Shown here piece by piece: positions 8,943-17,463 of a stretch of DNA of 36,132 bases. Location of the stretch: the NCBI GenBank assembly GCA_900541665.1, contig UQKV01000019.1:1-36132 (forward strand), written 5' to 3'. Made by a program: the position numbers and the translations under genes. This stretch comes from an uncultured Collinsella sp. (lineage in GTDB: Bacteria > Actinomycetota > Coriobacteriia > Coriobacteriales > Coriobacteriaceae). Position 1 is the first letter of the stretch, and each line of letters begins with the position of its first letter. The notes beneath the pieces were generated by a model. It saw only the letters and a program-made list of their open reading frames with translations, was not told the DNA's origin and did not search any database.

Positions 8943-8990
8943 AACAGCCCCCGTTCTGGCTCTAATGTCGCTAAAACGGGGGCTGTTTTT
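8943..8990. terminator. Strong terminator between convergent tal and tex
   Basis: A 13-bp perfect stem AACAGCCCCCGTT / AACGGGGGCTGTT (8943-8955 with 8975-8987) with a 19-base loop, followed by T residues on the plus strand. It lies between converging genes. Confidence 0.85.
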
Positions 8991-9086
8991 GGCGTTATTG
9001 TCTCTGTGGGGCGTTCGGAACGGCGGAAATTGCAGAATACTCGCGATTTTGCACGTCGCGAGAGGGGGGACCCTTGCTTTTGCGGT

Positions 9087-11234
9087 CTACTTCCCCTGCA
9101 CCATGGTGAGCGAGATCTTCTTGCGGTCGCGGTCGACCTTCTCGACCCACACCTTCACCGTGTCGCCGACGCGCACGACATCACTCGGGTGCTTGACGAA
9201 GCGGTTAGCCAGCTTGGAGATGTGCACGAGGCCGTCCTGGTGCACGCCCACGTCGACGAACGCGCCAAAGTCGACGACGTTGCGCACCGTGCCCTTGAGC
9301 TCCATGCCGGGCTCCAGGTCGTCGATGGAAAGCGCTGAGCGGCTAAAGACCACCTCGGGCGCGTCGTCGCGCGGGTCGCGGCCGGGCTTTTTGAGCTCGT
9401 TGACGATGTCGATGAGCGTCAGGGTGCCGCAGTCCAGGTCGCTTGCCAGCGCCGAGATACTGCCCAGGCGGCGCTCGATGTCGGGCACGCCGCCGCGGCT
9501 GAGCTCGCTTGCCGCAACGCCGGCGCGCTCCAGGACGGCCGTGGCTACCTCGTAGCTCTCGGGGTGGACGCTTGTCGCGTCGAGTGGGTTCTTGCCGCCG
9601 CTAATGCGCAGGAAACCCGCGGCGTTCAGGTATGCCTTGGGTCCCAGCTTGGGGACCTTCTTAAGCTGGCGGCGATCGGTAAAGGCGCCGTTTTCCTCGC
9701 GGTAGGCCACGATGTTTTTGGCCACGCTCGGCGTAATACCCGATACGTATCCCAACAGGCTCGCGCTCGCGGTGTTGACGTCGACGCCCACGCGGTTGAC
9801 GACGTCTTCCACCACGTGGCCCAGGGTGCGCGAGAGTTCGGCCTGGTCAAGGTCGTGCTGGTATTGGCCAACGCCGATGGACTGGGGCGGAATCTTGACG
9901 AGCTCTGCCAGTGGGTCTTGCAGGCGGCGGCCCAGGCTCATGGCGCCACGCACGGTGACGTCCAGGTCGGGATATTCCTGGCTGGCGAGCTCGGAGGCGG
10001 AGTACACCGACGCGCCGGCCTCGTTGACGATGGTGTAGCGAAGGCTGGGCGCCTGCTCGGCAATGAACTCCGAGACGACTTCCTCGGTCTCGCGGCTGGC
10101 GGTGCCGTTGCCGATGACGATGGTGTTGACGCCGTCCTTCTTGACGAGGCGGGCAAGCTCGCGCTTGGTGCCGGCGACGTCGTGGCGCGGCTTGGTGGGG
10201 TAGACCACGCCGTGGTCGAGTAGCTTGCCGGTCTCGTCCATGACGGCGACCTTGCAGCCGGTGCGGTAGCCCGGATCGAGCGCGAGCACGCGGGCGCCGC
10301 GCACGGGGCGTGCCGAGAGCAAGCCCTCAAGGTTCTTGGCAAAGACGTTGATGGCCTCGGTCTGGGCGCGAACGGTGAGTTTGGCGCGGGCCTCGCGCTC
10401 CAGCGAGGGAGCCATGAGGCGCTTGTAGCCGTCGGCGATGGCGGCATCGAAGACGGGCGCGAATACGCCCTGGCGTCGGGGCCAACGGCTGCCGAGGCGT
10501 GCCGTGGCGGCGGCGCCGTCGACGTTCACGCGCACGCGGAGCTTGCCCTCGCGCTCGCCGCGGTCGATAGCCAGCACGCGGTGGTTGGGTATACGGCGCA
10601 GCGGCTCGTCAAAGTTGTAGTAGGGCTCGTAGGGGGTCTTCTCGGCGGGGTCTGTGGCTTCGACGACGATATCGGCGGTGTTCTGCGTAAAGGCGCGCAG
10701 GTCGGCGACGTTCTCGGGGTCCTCGGCCACCGTCTCGGCCACGATGTCCGCCGCCCCGGCGAGCGCCTTTTCGGGCGTGTCGAAGCCGGCTTTCTCGTTG
10801 ACGTATGCCGCGGCGGCGTCGAGTGCGCTGCCCTTGGCCGAAGCCTGCATGATGATCATGTTGGCGAGTGGCTCCAGGCCTGCCTCGCGGGCCTTCTGCG
10901 CGCGGGTCATGCGCTTTTTGCGGTAGGGCTTGTAGAGGTCCTCGACACGCTGGAGCTGCGTGGCCTCGCGAATCTGTTGCTCGAGCTCGGGCGTGAGCTT
11001 GCCCTGGGCGTCGATGAGCAGAATGACGTCCTCTTTACGTTGCTCAAGATTGCGCAGGTAGGACAGGCGCTCGTCGAGCGCGCGCAGGGCAACGTCGTCC
11101 ATGCCGCCCGTGGCTTCTTTGCGGTAGCGCGAGATAAAGGGGATGGTGTTGCCCTCGTCGATGAGCTTGACGGCTGCCTCGATGTTGACGGCCTTAAGGT
11201 TGAGCTCGCGGGCGAGCTGGGCGATAAGATCCAT
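9087..11234 (-). CDS. tex: Tex-family S1 RNA-binding protein
   Basis: 715 residues. The N-terminal Tex region begins MDLIAQLARELNLK and contains PFISRYRKEATGG. The YqgF-like RNase H fold has LALDPGYRTGCKVAVMD, and helix-hairpin-helix repeats lie around the NAAGFLRI region. A C-terminal S1 domain runs from about GMELKGTVRNVVDFGAFVDVG to the end. Tex binds nucleic acid and affects transcription or RNA turnover in other bacteria. Start ATG 11234 has AAGGAG just upstream; a longer frame to 11366 would run through the inverted-repeat element and is unlikely. Cytoplasmic, and apparently monocistronic. Confidence 0.95.
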   Translation of the reverse strand: MDLIAQLARELNLKAVNIEAAVKLIDEGNTIPFISRYRKEATGGMDDVALRALDERLSYLRNLEQRKEDVILLIDAQGKLTPELEQQIREATQLQRVEDLYKPYRKKRMTRAQKAREAGLEPLANMIIMQASAKGSALDAAAAYVNEKAGFDTPEKALAGAADIVAETVAEDPENVADLRAFTQNTADIVVEATDPAEKTPYEPYYNFDEPLRRIPNHRVLAIDRGEREGKLRVRVNVDGAAATARLGSRWPRRQGVFAPVFDAAIADGYKRLMAPSLEREARAKLTVRAQTEAINVFAKNLEGLLSARPVRGARVLALDPGYRTGCKVAVMDETGKLLDHGVVYPTKPRHDVAGTKRELARLVKKDGVNTIVIGNGTASRETEEVVSEFIAEQAPSLRYTIVNEAGASVYSASELASQEYPDLDVTVRGAMSLGRRLQDPLAELVKIPPQSIGVGQYQHDLDQAELSRTLGHVVEDVVNRVGVDVNTASASLLGYVSGITPSVAKNIVAYREENGAFTDRRQLKKVPKLGPKAYLNAAGFLRISGGKNPLDATSVHPESYEVATAVLERAGVAASELSRGGVPDIERRLGSISALASDLDCGTLTLIDIVNELKKPGRDPRDDAPEVVFSRSALSIDDLEPGMELKGTVRNVVDFGAFVDVGVHQDGLVHISKLANRFVKHPSDVVRVGDTVKVWVEKVDRDRKKISLTMVQGK

Positions 11235-11316
11235 GGGACTCCTTGCGTTTAAGGTGCGTTTGCAGCACAGGGCTACCAAGGATACCACCCGTCCCAAAAG
11301 ACTGTTTTTGGGGCCG

Positions 11317-11478
11317 CGCCACGAAAACGGTCTATCTACTACGTTTGAACCGTATGGGTCGACCATCCCCCGGTTTTCCGAAAATACGCAAGCCGTCTAC
11401 CTGCGGTTTTTATTTCGCGAAATTCCGTATGGTTAAGGGTGGTCGGTTAAACGTAGTAGATAGGCCCATTTCGTGGCG
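11317..11478. repeat. 162-bp element with 35-bp terminal inverted repeats upstream of tex
   Basis: The left end (11317-11352) and right end (11444-11478) are inverted copies matching at about 30 of 35 positions. They share CGCCACGAAA, then CTATCTACTACGTTT, then AACCG. Inner parts also pair (GACCATCCC near 11360 with GGGTGGTC near 11437). No open reading frame of note lies inside and no clear target duplication is visible. It occupies much of the 411-base gap between tex and the Gfo/Idh gene and looks like a MITE or a large cruciform or RNA structure. Confidence 0.7.
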
Positions 11479-11538
11479 AACGAATCAAGCCGAGGTGCAA
11501 AATAGCCCCCGCCCCAGAAAAATCATCGGCAAGGTAGC

Positions 11539-11574
11539 AAAATGCCCCGCGGGCAGGAGGCTGCTCGCGGGGCA
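11539..11574 (-). terminator. Terminator of the SDR-MFS-Gfo operon
   Basis: Stem TGCCCCGCG (11543-11551) with CGCGGGGCA (11566-11574). Read on the minus strand it is followed by ATTTTG. It lies about 70 bases past the stop of the Gfo/Idh gene. Confidence 0.6.
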
Positions 11575-11645
11575 AAGAAGAGGGGCTTGTTGGTGGCGGG
11601 CCGAGGCGCTCGGCGGGGAGTTTGCCGCGGCCCGCTCTTAAGGCA

Positions 11646-12686
11646 TTACAGCTCAACGAGCTGGCCGGTCTCGGCGGCCTCCTTGATGGCGTTGAGAAGC
11701 GTGAGCGTCTTGACGTTATCGGCGGGGGTCACGACGGGCTCGACCTCGCGGCGGACAACCTTCACAAAGTGCTTGAGCTGCATCTTGTGCGGCAGTGCCG
11801 GGTCGACGGCCGGAATCTCCATCTGCAGCGGCTTGTGCCAGTTAGAGGCGCCGTCGTAGGAGAACTGGTGCAGGCGGGGCAGCGAAAGGGCGCCCTTGGT
11901 GCCGCCGATAAAGTAGGCGTCGGCGTCGAAGGGGCGGTACTGCGGATCCTCGCGAGCGGTCGCCTCCCAGTTCCAGGGGCTGGCGGTGGCGTCAGAGATG
12001 GTCATGCTCGCGAGCGCGCCGTCGGCAAAACGGACGTTGACCACGGCGGAGTCCTCGGTCTCAAAACCGCGGGCGGCGCTGGACTGCATGCCCTGGACGG
12101 CAACGGGCTCGCCCAGCAGGTAGCGGAGCAGGTCGACGTCGTGCACCAGGTTGACCAGGATCGGGCCGGCACCCTTCTTGCGGCGCCACTCGACATCGAA
12201 ATACTCGTCATTCTTATAGATCATGTAGTGGAAGCTCGACACGGTGAGCTTGCCCAGCTCGCCGGACTCGATGATCTCCTTGGCCTTGTTGACGAAGGGG
12301 TTGTGGCGACGGTGCTGACCCACGAGCACGGGCACACCGGCGGTCTCGGCCTCGGCAGCGAAAGCCTGGGCATCCTCCAGGTCGTTGGAGATCGGCTTTT
12401 CGACCAGCGGCACGATATTGCGCTTCACAGCCTCGCGGGCAACGCCCAGGTGCAGGTCGTTGGGCGTGGCGATGATGACGGCCTCGGGCTTAACCTCGTC
12501 CATCATCTGGGCGGGATCGGTGAAGAATGGCACGCCGGCGGCCTCAGCCGTGGCGCGGGCGCCCTCAAAGGCGTCGGCGATGGCGACGAGCTCGGCCTCG
12601 GGCTCCTCGGTGACAAAGCGGATGTGGTTGCGGCCCATGGCGCCGGCGCCGATAACGGCAATGCGGACGGGGTTGAGCTCAGACAT
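11646..12686 (-). CDS. Gfo/Idh/MocA-family NAD(P)-dependent oxidoreductase
   Basis: 346 residues. The Rossmann nucleotide-binding motif is VIGAGAMGRNH near residue 10. The family EKPIS segment is near residue 117, and the HRRHNPFV and HDVDLLRYLLG regions in the C-terminal half carry the expected substrate-site residues. Such enzymes oxidise or reduce sugars, inositols or their derivatives in the cytoplasm. It is the last gene of a minus-strand set with an SDR dehydrogenase and a transporter, so catabolism of a sugar, polyol or sugar acid is likely, but the substrate is unknown. A 31-bp palindrome lies between it and the transporter gene. Confidence 0.9.
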   Translation of the reverse strand: MSELNPVRIAVIGAGAMGRNHIRFVTEEPEAELVAIADAFEGARATAEAAGVPFFTDPAQMMDEVKPEAVIIATPNDLHLGVAREAVKRNIVPLVEKPISNDLEDAQAFAAEAETAGVPVLVGQHRRHNPFVNKAKEIIESGELGKLTVSSFHYMIYKNDEYFDVEWRRKKGAGPILVNLVHDVDLLRYLLGEPVAVQGMQSSAARGFETEDSAVVNVRFADGALASMTISDATASPWNWEATAREDPQYRPFDADAYFIGGTKGALSLPRLHQFSYDGASNWHKPLQMEIPAVDPALPHKMQLKHFVKVVRREVEPVVTPADNVKTLTLLNAIKEAAETGQLVEL

Positions 12687-12716
12687 TTCGACTCCTTAAT
12701 ACTGGTGACCGGTGGA

Positions 12717-12747
12717 ATGCGACAAAGGGACTGTCCCTTTGTCGCAT
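12717..12747. repeat. Palindrome family copy 2 (between MFS and Gfo/Idh genes)
   Basis: A 14-bp perfect stem ATGCGACAAAGGGA with its complement around the 3-base loop CTG. No T tract follows, and it lies inside a presumed operon, so it may act as an mRNA-processing or stability hairpin, or an attenuator, rather than a full terminator. Confidence 0.8.
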
Positions 12748-12755
12748 CGGTAAAA

Positions 12756-14012
12756 CTAGGCGGACTTCTTCTTGCTGTCGGAGACCATCATGTAGACGGT
12801 GAGCACGACGGCGATGGCGGCGATCACAATGGCGCCGTAGAAGGACTGCTGGTAGGCGGCGCTGCCGGCCTCGGCGTGATACAGCACGGCGGTGATGGGC
12901 TGGCTGATCCAGGTGGAAGCGGCATAACCCAAAAACATGATGCCGTAGTTGACGCCGATGTTGCTGGTACCAAAGGCGCCACCGGTGAGCGGCGGGTAGA
13001 TGACGAGCAGGGCGCCAAAGCTAAAGCCAAGCAGGGCGAGCGCCACAAAGAACATGGCCTGCGTAAAGCTCATCGACATGATGACGAGTGCGACGATGGT
13101 GACGACAAGGCTGATGAGCAGCGACTTATAGGCGCCGAGCTTGTCGATGATCTGGCCAAAGGACAGGCGGCCGACCAGGTTGGCGCAGGTGTTGACGGAG
13201 ACCACCACACCGCCGAGCGCGACGGCCGCGGCGCTCGTGGGATCGGCGAAGAGCTGGACGGCGGCGATGGAGGCAACCTTGCCCACGAGCAGGGTGCCCG
13301 CGGTGGCGGCAAAGGCGAAGGTGACGATGAGGACCCAGAAGCGCGGGGTCTTGACCATCTCGCCCGGGGTGAGGTCGCCGAAGATGCCGGCATGTGCGCC
13401 ACCCTTGGGGGCCTCGAAGCCCTCGGGCAGCCAGCCGGCCTCGGGGGCCTTCAGGAATAGGGCGGAGGCGGCGATCATCACAAAGAAGATGACGCCGAGC
13501 GCCTTAAGGGCGCCAAAGATGCCCAGGCTCGGGATGAGCAGCGAGGCGAGCACCGGGGACAGCACGGCGGGACCGGCGGTCGAAGCGGCCAGGGTGATGC
13601 CGGAGGCGAGACCCTTCTTGTCGATGAACCACTTTTGACCGGTGGTGAGCGCGGGGTTGTAGCCCAGGCCGTTGCCGATGGCGGCGACGAGCGAGAACCA
13701 CAGGTAGAACTGCCACGGCTCGGTGACGGTGCCGGACATGAACCAGCCCATGCCGTAGCACACGGCGGCGGCGATAACGACGTTGCGCGGGCCGATCTTA
13801 TCGGAGATGCGGCCGGCGAAGATGCCCGTCACGGCCATGATGGTCTGGAAGACGGGAAAAGCCCAGGTAAGGGCGCTCGACCACTCGGGGTAGACGGCGA
13901 GCAGATTCTTGCTCACGACGGAATACAGCGCGATGGAGCTGATAAAGAACATGGTGACGCACGCGGCGGAAAGCACGACGGCGCGACCCTTGTTGGAGTT
14001 GCTGGAAGCCAT
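12756..14012 (-). CDS. MFS transporter, oxalate/formate-antiporter-like (OFA)
   Basis: 418 residues with about 12 hydrophobic segments. The loop 2-3 motif is GRISDKIGPRNV, and the repeat in the second half is GRLSFGQIIDKLGAYK. The GLGYNPALTTGQKWFIDKKG segment is typical of OFA-family carriers, which move monocarboxylates or dicarboxylates. Lies 66 bases after the SDR gene and 69 before the Gfo/Idh gene on the same strand. It probably imports the substrate handled by the two dehydrogenases, though a sugar acid is only an inference. The C-terminus is short and basic (SDSKKKSA). Confidence 0.88.
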   Translation of the reverse strand: MASSNSNKGRAVVLSAACVTMFFISSIALYSVVSKNLLAVYPEWSSALTWAFPVFQTIMAVTGIFAGRISDKIGPRNVVIAAAVCYGMGWFMSGTVTEPWQFYLWFSLVAAIGNGLGYNPALTTGQKWFIDKKGLASGITLAASTAGPAVLSPVLASLLIPSLGIFGALKALGVIFFVMIAASALFLKAPEAGWLPEGFEAPKGGAHAGIFGDLTPGEMVKTPRFWVLIVTFAFAATAGTLLVGKVASIAAVQLFADPTSAAAVALGGVVVSVNTCANLVGRLSFGQIIDKLGAYKSLLISLVVTIVALVIMSMSFTQAMFFVALALLGFSFGALLVIYPPLTGGAFGTSNIGVNYGIMFLGYAASTWISQPITAVLYHAEAGSAAYQQSFYGAIVIAAIAVVLTVYMMVSDSKKKSA

Positions 14013-14078
14013 TTGACTCTTTCTAATCGATACGGGGGAGGAGCGGGCGTATCCGCGGGCCCTCCCTGTCAGGTTGGT

Positions 14079-14960
14079 TTACTGGTCGGTCGGCTTGGCG
14101 ACGCCGGACTCATCGGACCAGAGCTCGACACCCTTGTTCTTAAGGTAGTTGTCGGCATAGGCGCGACGGCCGCCGGGCTTGGCGGTGAGGTCGCCCATCA
14201 TATTGGAGAAGCCGCCATCGACCTTGATGGCGTCGCCGGTGGTAAAGTCCGAGCGCTTGGACGCCAGGAACATGACGGCGTTGGCGATATCGCTGACCTC
14301 GCCGATGCGACGCGTGGCGATCAGACGGCTGCGGCTCTTTTCGACCTCGGGATCGGCGTAGAAGTTGGCTGACATCGGGGTCTTAACGAAGCAAGGCTCG
14401 ACGCAGTTGGAGCGCACGCCGTAGGGGCCCCACTCGGCAGCCAGCATCTTGGACATCATGTTGACGCCCGCCTTGGTGGAGCTGTACACGCCCGAGAACG
14501 TCTCGGGGGAGTGGCTGGCGACGGTCGAGATGTGCACCAGGCGGCCCTGGCCGGCCTTGATCATCTCGCGACCAAAGCGCTGCGAGGTGATGAAGTAGCC
14601 GGTGAGGTTGACGTTGATGACCTCATTCCAGTCGGAGAGCGGCAGGTCCTCCATGGCGGCGAAGCGCAGGATACCGGCGGTGTTGACGAGGACGTCGACG
14701 CGACCGAAGTCGGCGATGGTGGCGTCGACGGCGGCCTGAACCTCGGCCTCGTCGGTGGCGTTCATCTTGTAACCCTCGGCGTGGATGCCAAACTCGGCAG
14801 CGAGGTCGGCGGCAGCAGCCTTGACCTTCTCCTCGTCCAGGTCGAGCAGGACGACGTTGGCGCCGTTGCGGGCGAACTCGCGGCAAATCTCGACGCCCAT
14901 ACCGCCGAGCGCGCCAGTCACGGCGCAGACATCGCCCTCGAGCTTAAGCCAGTTGCTCAT
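14079..14960 (-). CDS. Short-chain dehydrogenase/reductase (SDR)
   Basis: 293 residues, with a Rossmann TGALGGMG motif near residue 16. Asp58-like acidic residues (LLDLDEEK) after strand 2 favour NAD(H). NTAGIL is the NNAG motif, the catalytic Ser is in HISTVAS, and the active-site YSSTK is intact. It resembles gluconate 5-dehydrogenase or sugar-acid and polyol dehydrogenases. A 45-residue tail after the usual SDR end (from about DGGFSNMMGD) is longer than normal. First gene of the minus-strand operon and divergent from a LysR regulator, which probably controls it. Confidence 0.9.
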   Translation of the reverse strand: MSNWLKLEGDVCAVTGALGGMGVEICREFARNGANVVLLDLDEEKVKAAAADLAAEFGIHAEGYKMNATDEAEVQAAVDATIADFGRVDVLVNTAGILRFAAMEDLPLSDWNEVINVNLTGYFITSQRFGREMIKAGQGRLVHISTVASHSPETFSGVYSSTKAGVNMMSKMLAAEWGPYGVRSNCVEPCFVKTPMSANFYADPEVEKSRSRLIATRRIGEVSDIANAVMFLASKRSDFTTGDAIKVDGGFSNMMGDLTAKPGGRRAYADNYLKNKGVELWSDESGVAKPTDQ

Positions 14961-15029
14961 AGGAACTTCCCTTCTTGTGCCTCCCGGTGGGTCGCTCCCG
15001 TTAACCGACCCACGTGGTTTTTGCTGGTT

Positions 15030-15058
15030 ATCGTATGCTTTGCATTTGCGCAGGTGAA
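15030..15058 (-). promoter_or_regulatory. Candidate promoter of the SDR operon in the LysR-SDR intergenic region
   Basis: On the minus strand TTCACC (15053-15058) and TACGAT (15030-15035) are 17 bases apart and read toward the SDR gene. The overlapping TTGCAT repeats (about 15039 and 15059) could be part of a LysR site. Boxes are only partly consensus. Confidence 0.4.
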
Positions 15059-15193
15059 TTGCATATTTGTTAGAATGGCGTTAATCGTAGGTTTACACTG
15101 TGCGATGCAGTTTATTCTCAATTGAGCGCGTGACCTGCGAAAACAACCCCCTATGGCACCATGTGGCCACGGGCGCGAAAACGGGAGATTGAC

Positions 15194-16072
15194 GTGTACG
15201 ATCGACGACTTGAGGCCATATCGGCCGCCGCGGAGCTGGGAAGCTTCTCGCGTGCGGCGGCAAAATTGCGCGTGTCGACCCCGGCGCTCGTCAAACAGGT
15301 GTCGGGATTTGAGGCCGAATTTGGTATCACGTTGTTCGAGCGCTCGCATTCGGGTGTTAAGGTGACGCCGGCGGGCGCTCTGCTGGTGGATGACGCGCGC
15401 TCGATCATGCGGCAGTCCGAGGACGCGCTGCGCCGCGCCCGACGCGCGGCGGGCGATGGCGGTGCCGTGCGCCTGGGTGTGTCGATGATGTGCCCGGGGC
15501 GCCAAACGCTTTCGATGTGGACGGGCATCCACGATCTGGAGCCGTCGCTGCGATTTGAGATTGTGCCGGTAAGCGACCTCTACGACGAGCGCGAGACCGT
15601 CATGCGCAGCTTGGGCCGCGAGGTCGATGTGGTGCAGTCGAGTTTTTCTACCCCACGCTGGGGCGACGCCTGCCAAAAGCTCCGCATCGTTAACGTGCCG
15701 TTTTATATCGACCTGCCGCGCACGAGTACGTTGGCGCGCAAGAATCGCATCACGGTTGCCGACTTGGAGGGCATGCGTCTGCGCGTGCTGCGTCACGGCA
15801 ACGATGCCATGGACAGCCTGCGCATCGACCTGTTGGCCGACGGCGGCGTGGACGTGATCGATGTGGATAGCTTCGACTTTGCGCTCTTTAACGAGGCGGA
15901 GGAAAAGGGCGACGCGGTGCTCACCTGCGGCGCATGGTCGGGGGTGCACCCGGCCTTTGTGGGCGTACCGTTCCTGTGCGGCCGCGAGGTGCCGGTCTTT
16001 CTGCACTACCCGCTCGAGCCCACCCTCCAAGTCCAAAAATTCGTCAACGCCATGGCACAACTTCTCAAATAG
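15194..16072 (+). CDS. LysR-family transcriptional regulator
   Basis: 292 residues. The N-terminal helix-turn-helix covers LGSFSRAAAKLRVSTPALVKQV, followed by LFERSHSGVKVTPAG as in other LysR proteins, then a periplasmic-binding-like effector domain. GTG 15194 is the chosen start because GGGAG lies 6 bases upstream; the ATG at 15161 would add 11 residues and has no such site. It is divergent from the SDR-MFS-Gfo operon, the usual LysR arrangement, so it probably senses that pathway's substrate. The effector is unknown. Confidence 0.9.
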   Translation: MYDRRLEAISAAAELGSFSRAAAKLRVSTPALVKQVSGFEAEFGITLFERSHSGVKVTPAGALLVDDARSIMRQSEDALRRARRAAGDGGAVRLGVSMMCPGRQTLSMWTGIHDLEPSLRFEIVPVSDLYDERETVMRSLGREVDVVQSSFSTPRWGDACQKLRIVNVPFYIDLPRTSTLARKNRITVADLEGMRLRVLRHGNDAMDSLRIDLLADGGVDVIDVDSFDFALFNEAEEKGDAVLTCGAWSGVHPAFVGVPFLCGREVPVFLHYPLEPTLQVQKFVNAMAQLLK

Positions 16073-16144
16073 CTATCGTGTCGATGATTCTTTAATCCCC
16101 GTCCTAGAAAAATCATCTGGTAGAGTTGACCTCACGTGAATTTC

Positions 16145-16159
16145 AGCACACTGTGTGCT
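16145..16159. promoter_or_regulatory. 15-bp palindrome upstream of the GGDEF gene
   Basis: AGCACACTGTGTGCT is a perfect palindrome around a central T and ends 32 bases before the start codon. It may be a regulator-binding site or a leader hairpin. No partner protein is identifiable. Confidence 0.35.
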
Positions 16160-16191
16160 ACCTGCACTTTTGTCATTTGAGGAGTGAACTT

Positions 16192-17283
16192 GTGAATACT
16201 TCTGTCGCCAAGAAAGCCAGTCGGGCGATGCGCCTGCTCATGATGGTGCTCACGGCAGTTCTCATCTTCTTCTTCATTAATGTTATGCTGCTCGTCTCCG
16301 ATATCCAGGGCACGGCGCGCGTGGTCAACTACGCCGGTCTGGTGCGCGGTACTACGCAGCGAATCGTTAAGCTCGAGGACGCGGGCCAGCCTCAAGATGA
16401 CCTGCTCAAAGCCGTGGATTCATACATCAACGGTTTGCGTTACGGAAGTGACGACCTCAACCTCGTCCGTCTTGACGACGACGAGTATCAGGCAAAGATG
16501 ACCGAGCTTGCAAATTATTATGATGAGCTTTGCGCCGAGATTAGCCGCGTGCGCGAAGTCGGCTACGAGAGCACCGATATCATCGCGATGAGCGAGGAGT
16601 TCTTTGGCATTTGCGACGATGCTACGCGACTCGCAGAGGACTACTCTCAGGAGAAGGCGTCGGCGCTCAACTATCTCGAGGGCTTGGTGATCATCGACAT
16701 CGTGGGCTTGGTGGCGACCTTTGCGGTCGAACTTGTTCGCGCGGTGCGAACTGCCGCGCTCAATCGCGAGCTGCAAAACAAAGTCTATCTCGACGAAGCC
16801 ACGGGACTGCCCAACAAGAACAAGTGCGAGGAGATCTTAGGGCAGGAGCGGCCTGTCTCCGCGGAGGCGCCCGTTGCGGTGTGCGTCTTCGACCTTAACA
16901 ATCTGCATACGGTCAATAACAACTTCGGCCACGAGAAGGGCGACGAATACATCCGTTCTTTTGCCCAGCAGCTGGGGTGCGTGGCGTCCGAGACCTGCTT
17001 TGTGGGCCGCGACGGCGGCGATGAGTTTATCGCGGTGCTGCGGGATGCCGATCGAGCTGCCGTGGAGTCCTGTCTCGCTCGGGTTCGTGCGAACGTGAAC
17101 GAGTATTCCGAGGCTCACCCCGACATGCCCATCAGCTATGCGGTGGGCTACGCGCTTTCCAGTGATTTTGATGAACCGCCTACGATGCGCGAGCTCTTTT
17201 CCCAGGCCGACAAAAACATGTACATCGACAAGAATCGCGTAAAGACAGCCGAGGCAGCCGGGCCGCAACGCGAGGAACGGTAA
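16192..17283 (+). CDS. Membrane-anchored GGDEF-domain protein (probable diguanylate cyclase)
   Basis: 363 residues. Transmembrane segments at about 15-38 and 165-185 flank an extracytoplasmic sensor region of about 125 residues that resembles the PilJ-type/chemoreceptor input domain (VNYAGLVRGTTQRIVKLE). The cytoplasmic GGDEF domain has the LDEATGLPNKNKCEE start, FDLNNLHTVNNNFGHEKGD, and the intact active-site loop RDGGDEF. Such proteins make cyclic di-GMP from GTP. GTG 16192 is chosen because GAGGAG lies 7 bases upstream. A strong terminator follows; the gene is probably transcribed alone. Confidence 0.9.
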   Translation: MNTSVAKKASRAMRLLMMVLTAVLIFFFINVMLLVSDIQGTARVVNYAGLVRGTTQRIVKLEDAGQPQDDLLKAVDSYINGLRYGSDDLNLVRLDDDEYQAKMTELANYYDELCAEISRVREVGYESTDIIAMSEEFFGICDDATRLAEDYSQEKASALNYLEGLVIIDIVGLVATFAVELVRAVRTAALNRELQNKVYLDEATGLPNKNKCEEILGQERPVSAEAPVAVCVFDLNNLHTVNNNFGHEKGDEYIRSFAQQLGCVASETCFVGRDGGDEFIAVLRDADRAAVESCLARVRANVNEYSEAHPDMPISYAVGYALSSDFDEPPTMRELFSQADKNMYIDKNRVKTAEAAGPQREER

Positions 17284-17305
17284 GCCTGTAACAGAGGGTA
17301 TAGAA

Positions 17306-17341
17306 AAGCCTCCGCAGCTCGTGTGGCTGCGGAGGCTTTAT
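17306..17341 (+). terminator. Terminator of the GGDEF gene
   Basis: A 12-bp perfect stem AAGCCTCCGCAG / CTGCGGAGGCTT with a 9-base loop and a short T tract, 22 bases after the stop codon. Confidence 0.85.
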
Positions 17342-17463
17342 TCGTTGCGGTGCATTGTGTTTGGGTCGTTGAGATGAGTCGATTTGCCCCGAAAGAGGCG
17401 GGCATTGACCTTGGGGTCATGCCCGACGAATGAGCGGCAAATCGGCCATCTCGGCGAGCCGAA

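Noticed and set aside
11512..11526. AGAAAAATCATC occurs at about 11517 and again at about 16099, perhaps a shared motif.
   Set aside because: A 12-base match is expected many times by chance in 36 kb, and the flanks do not match well.
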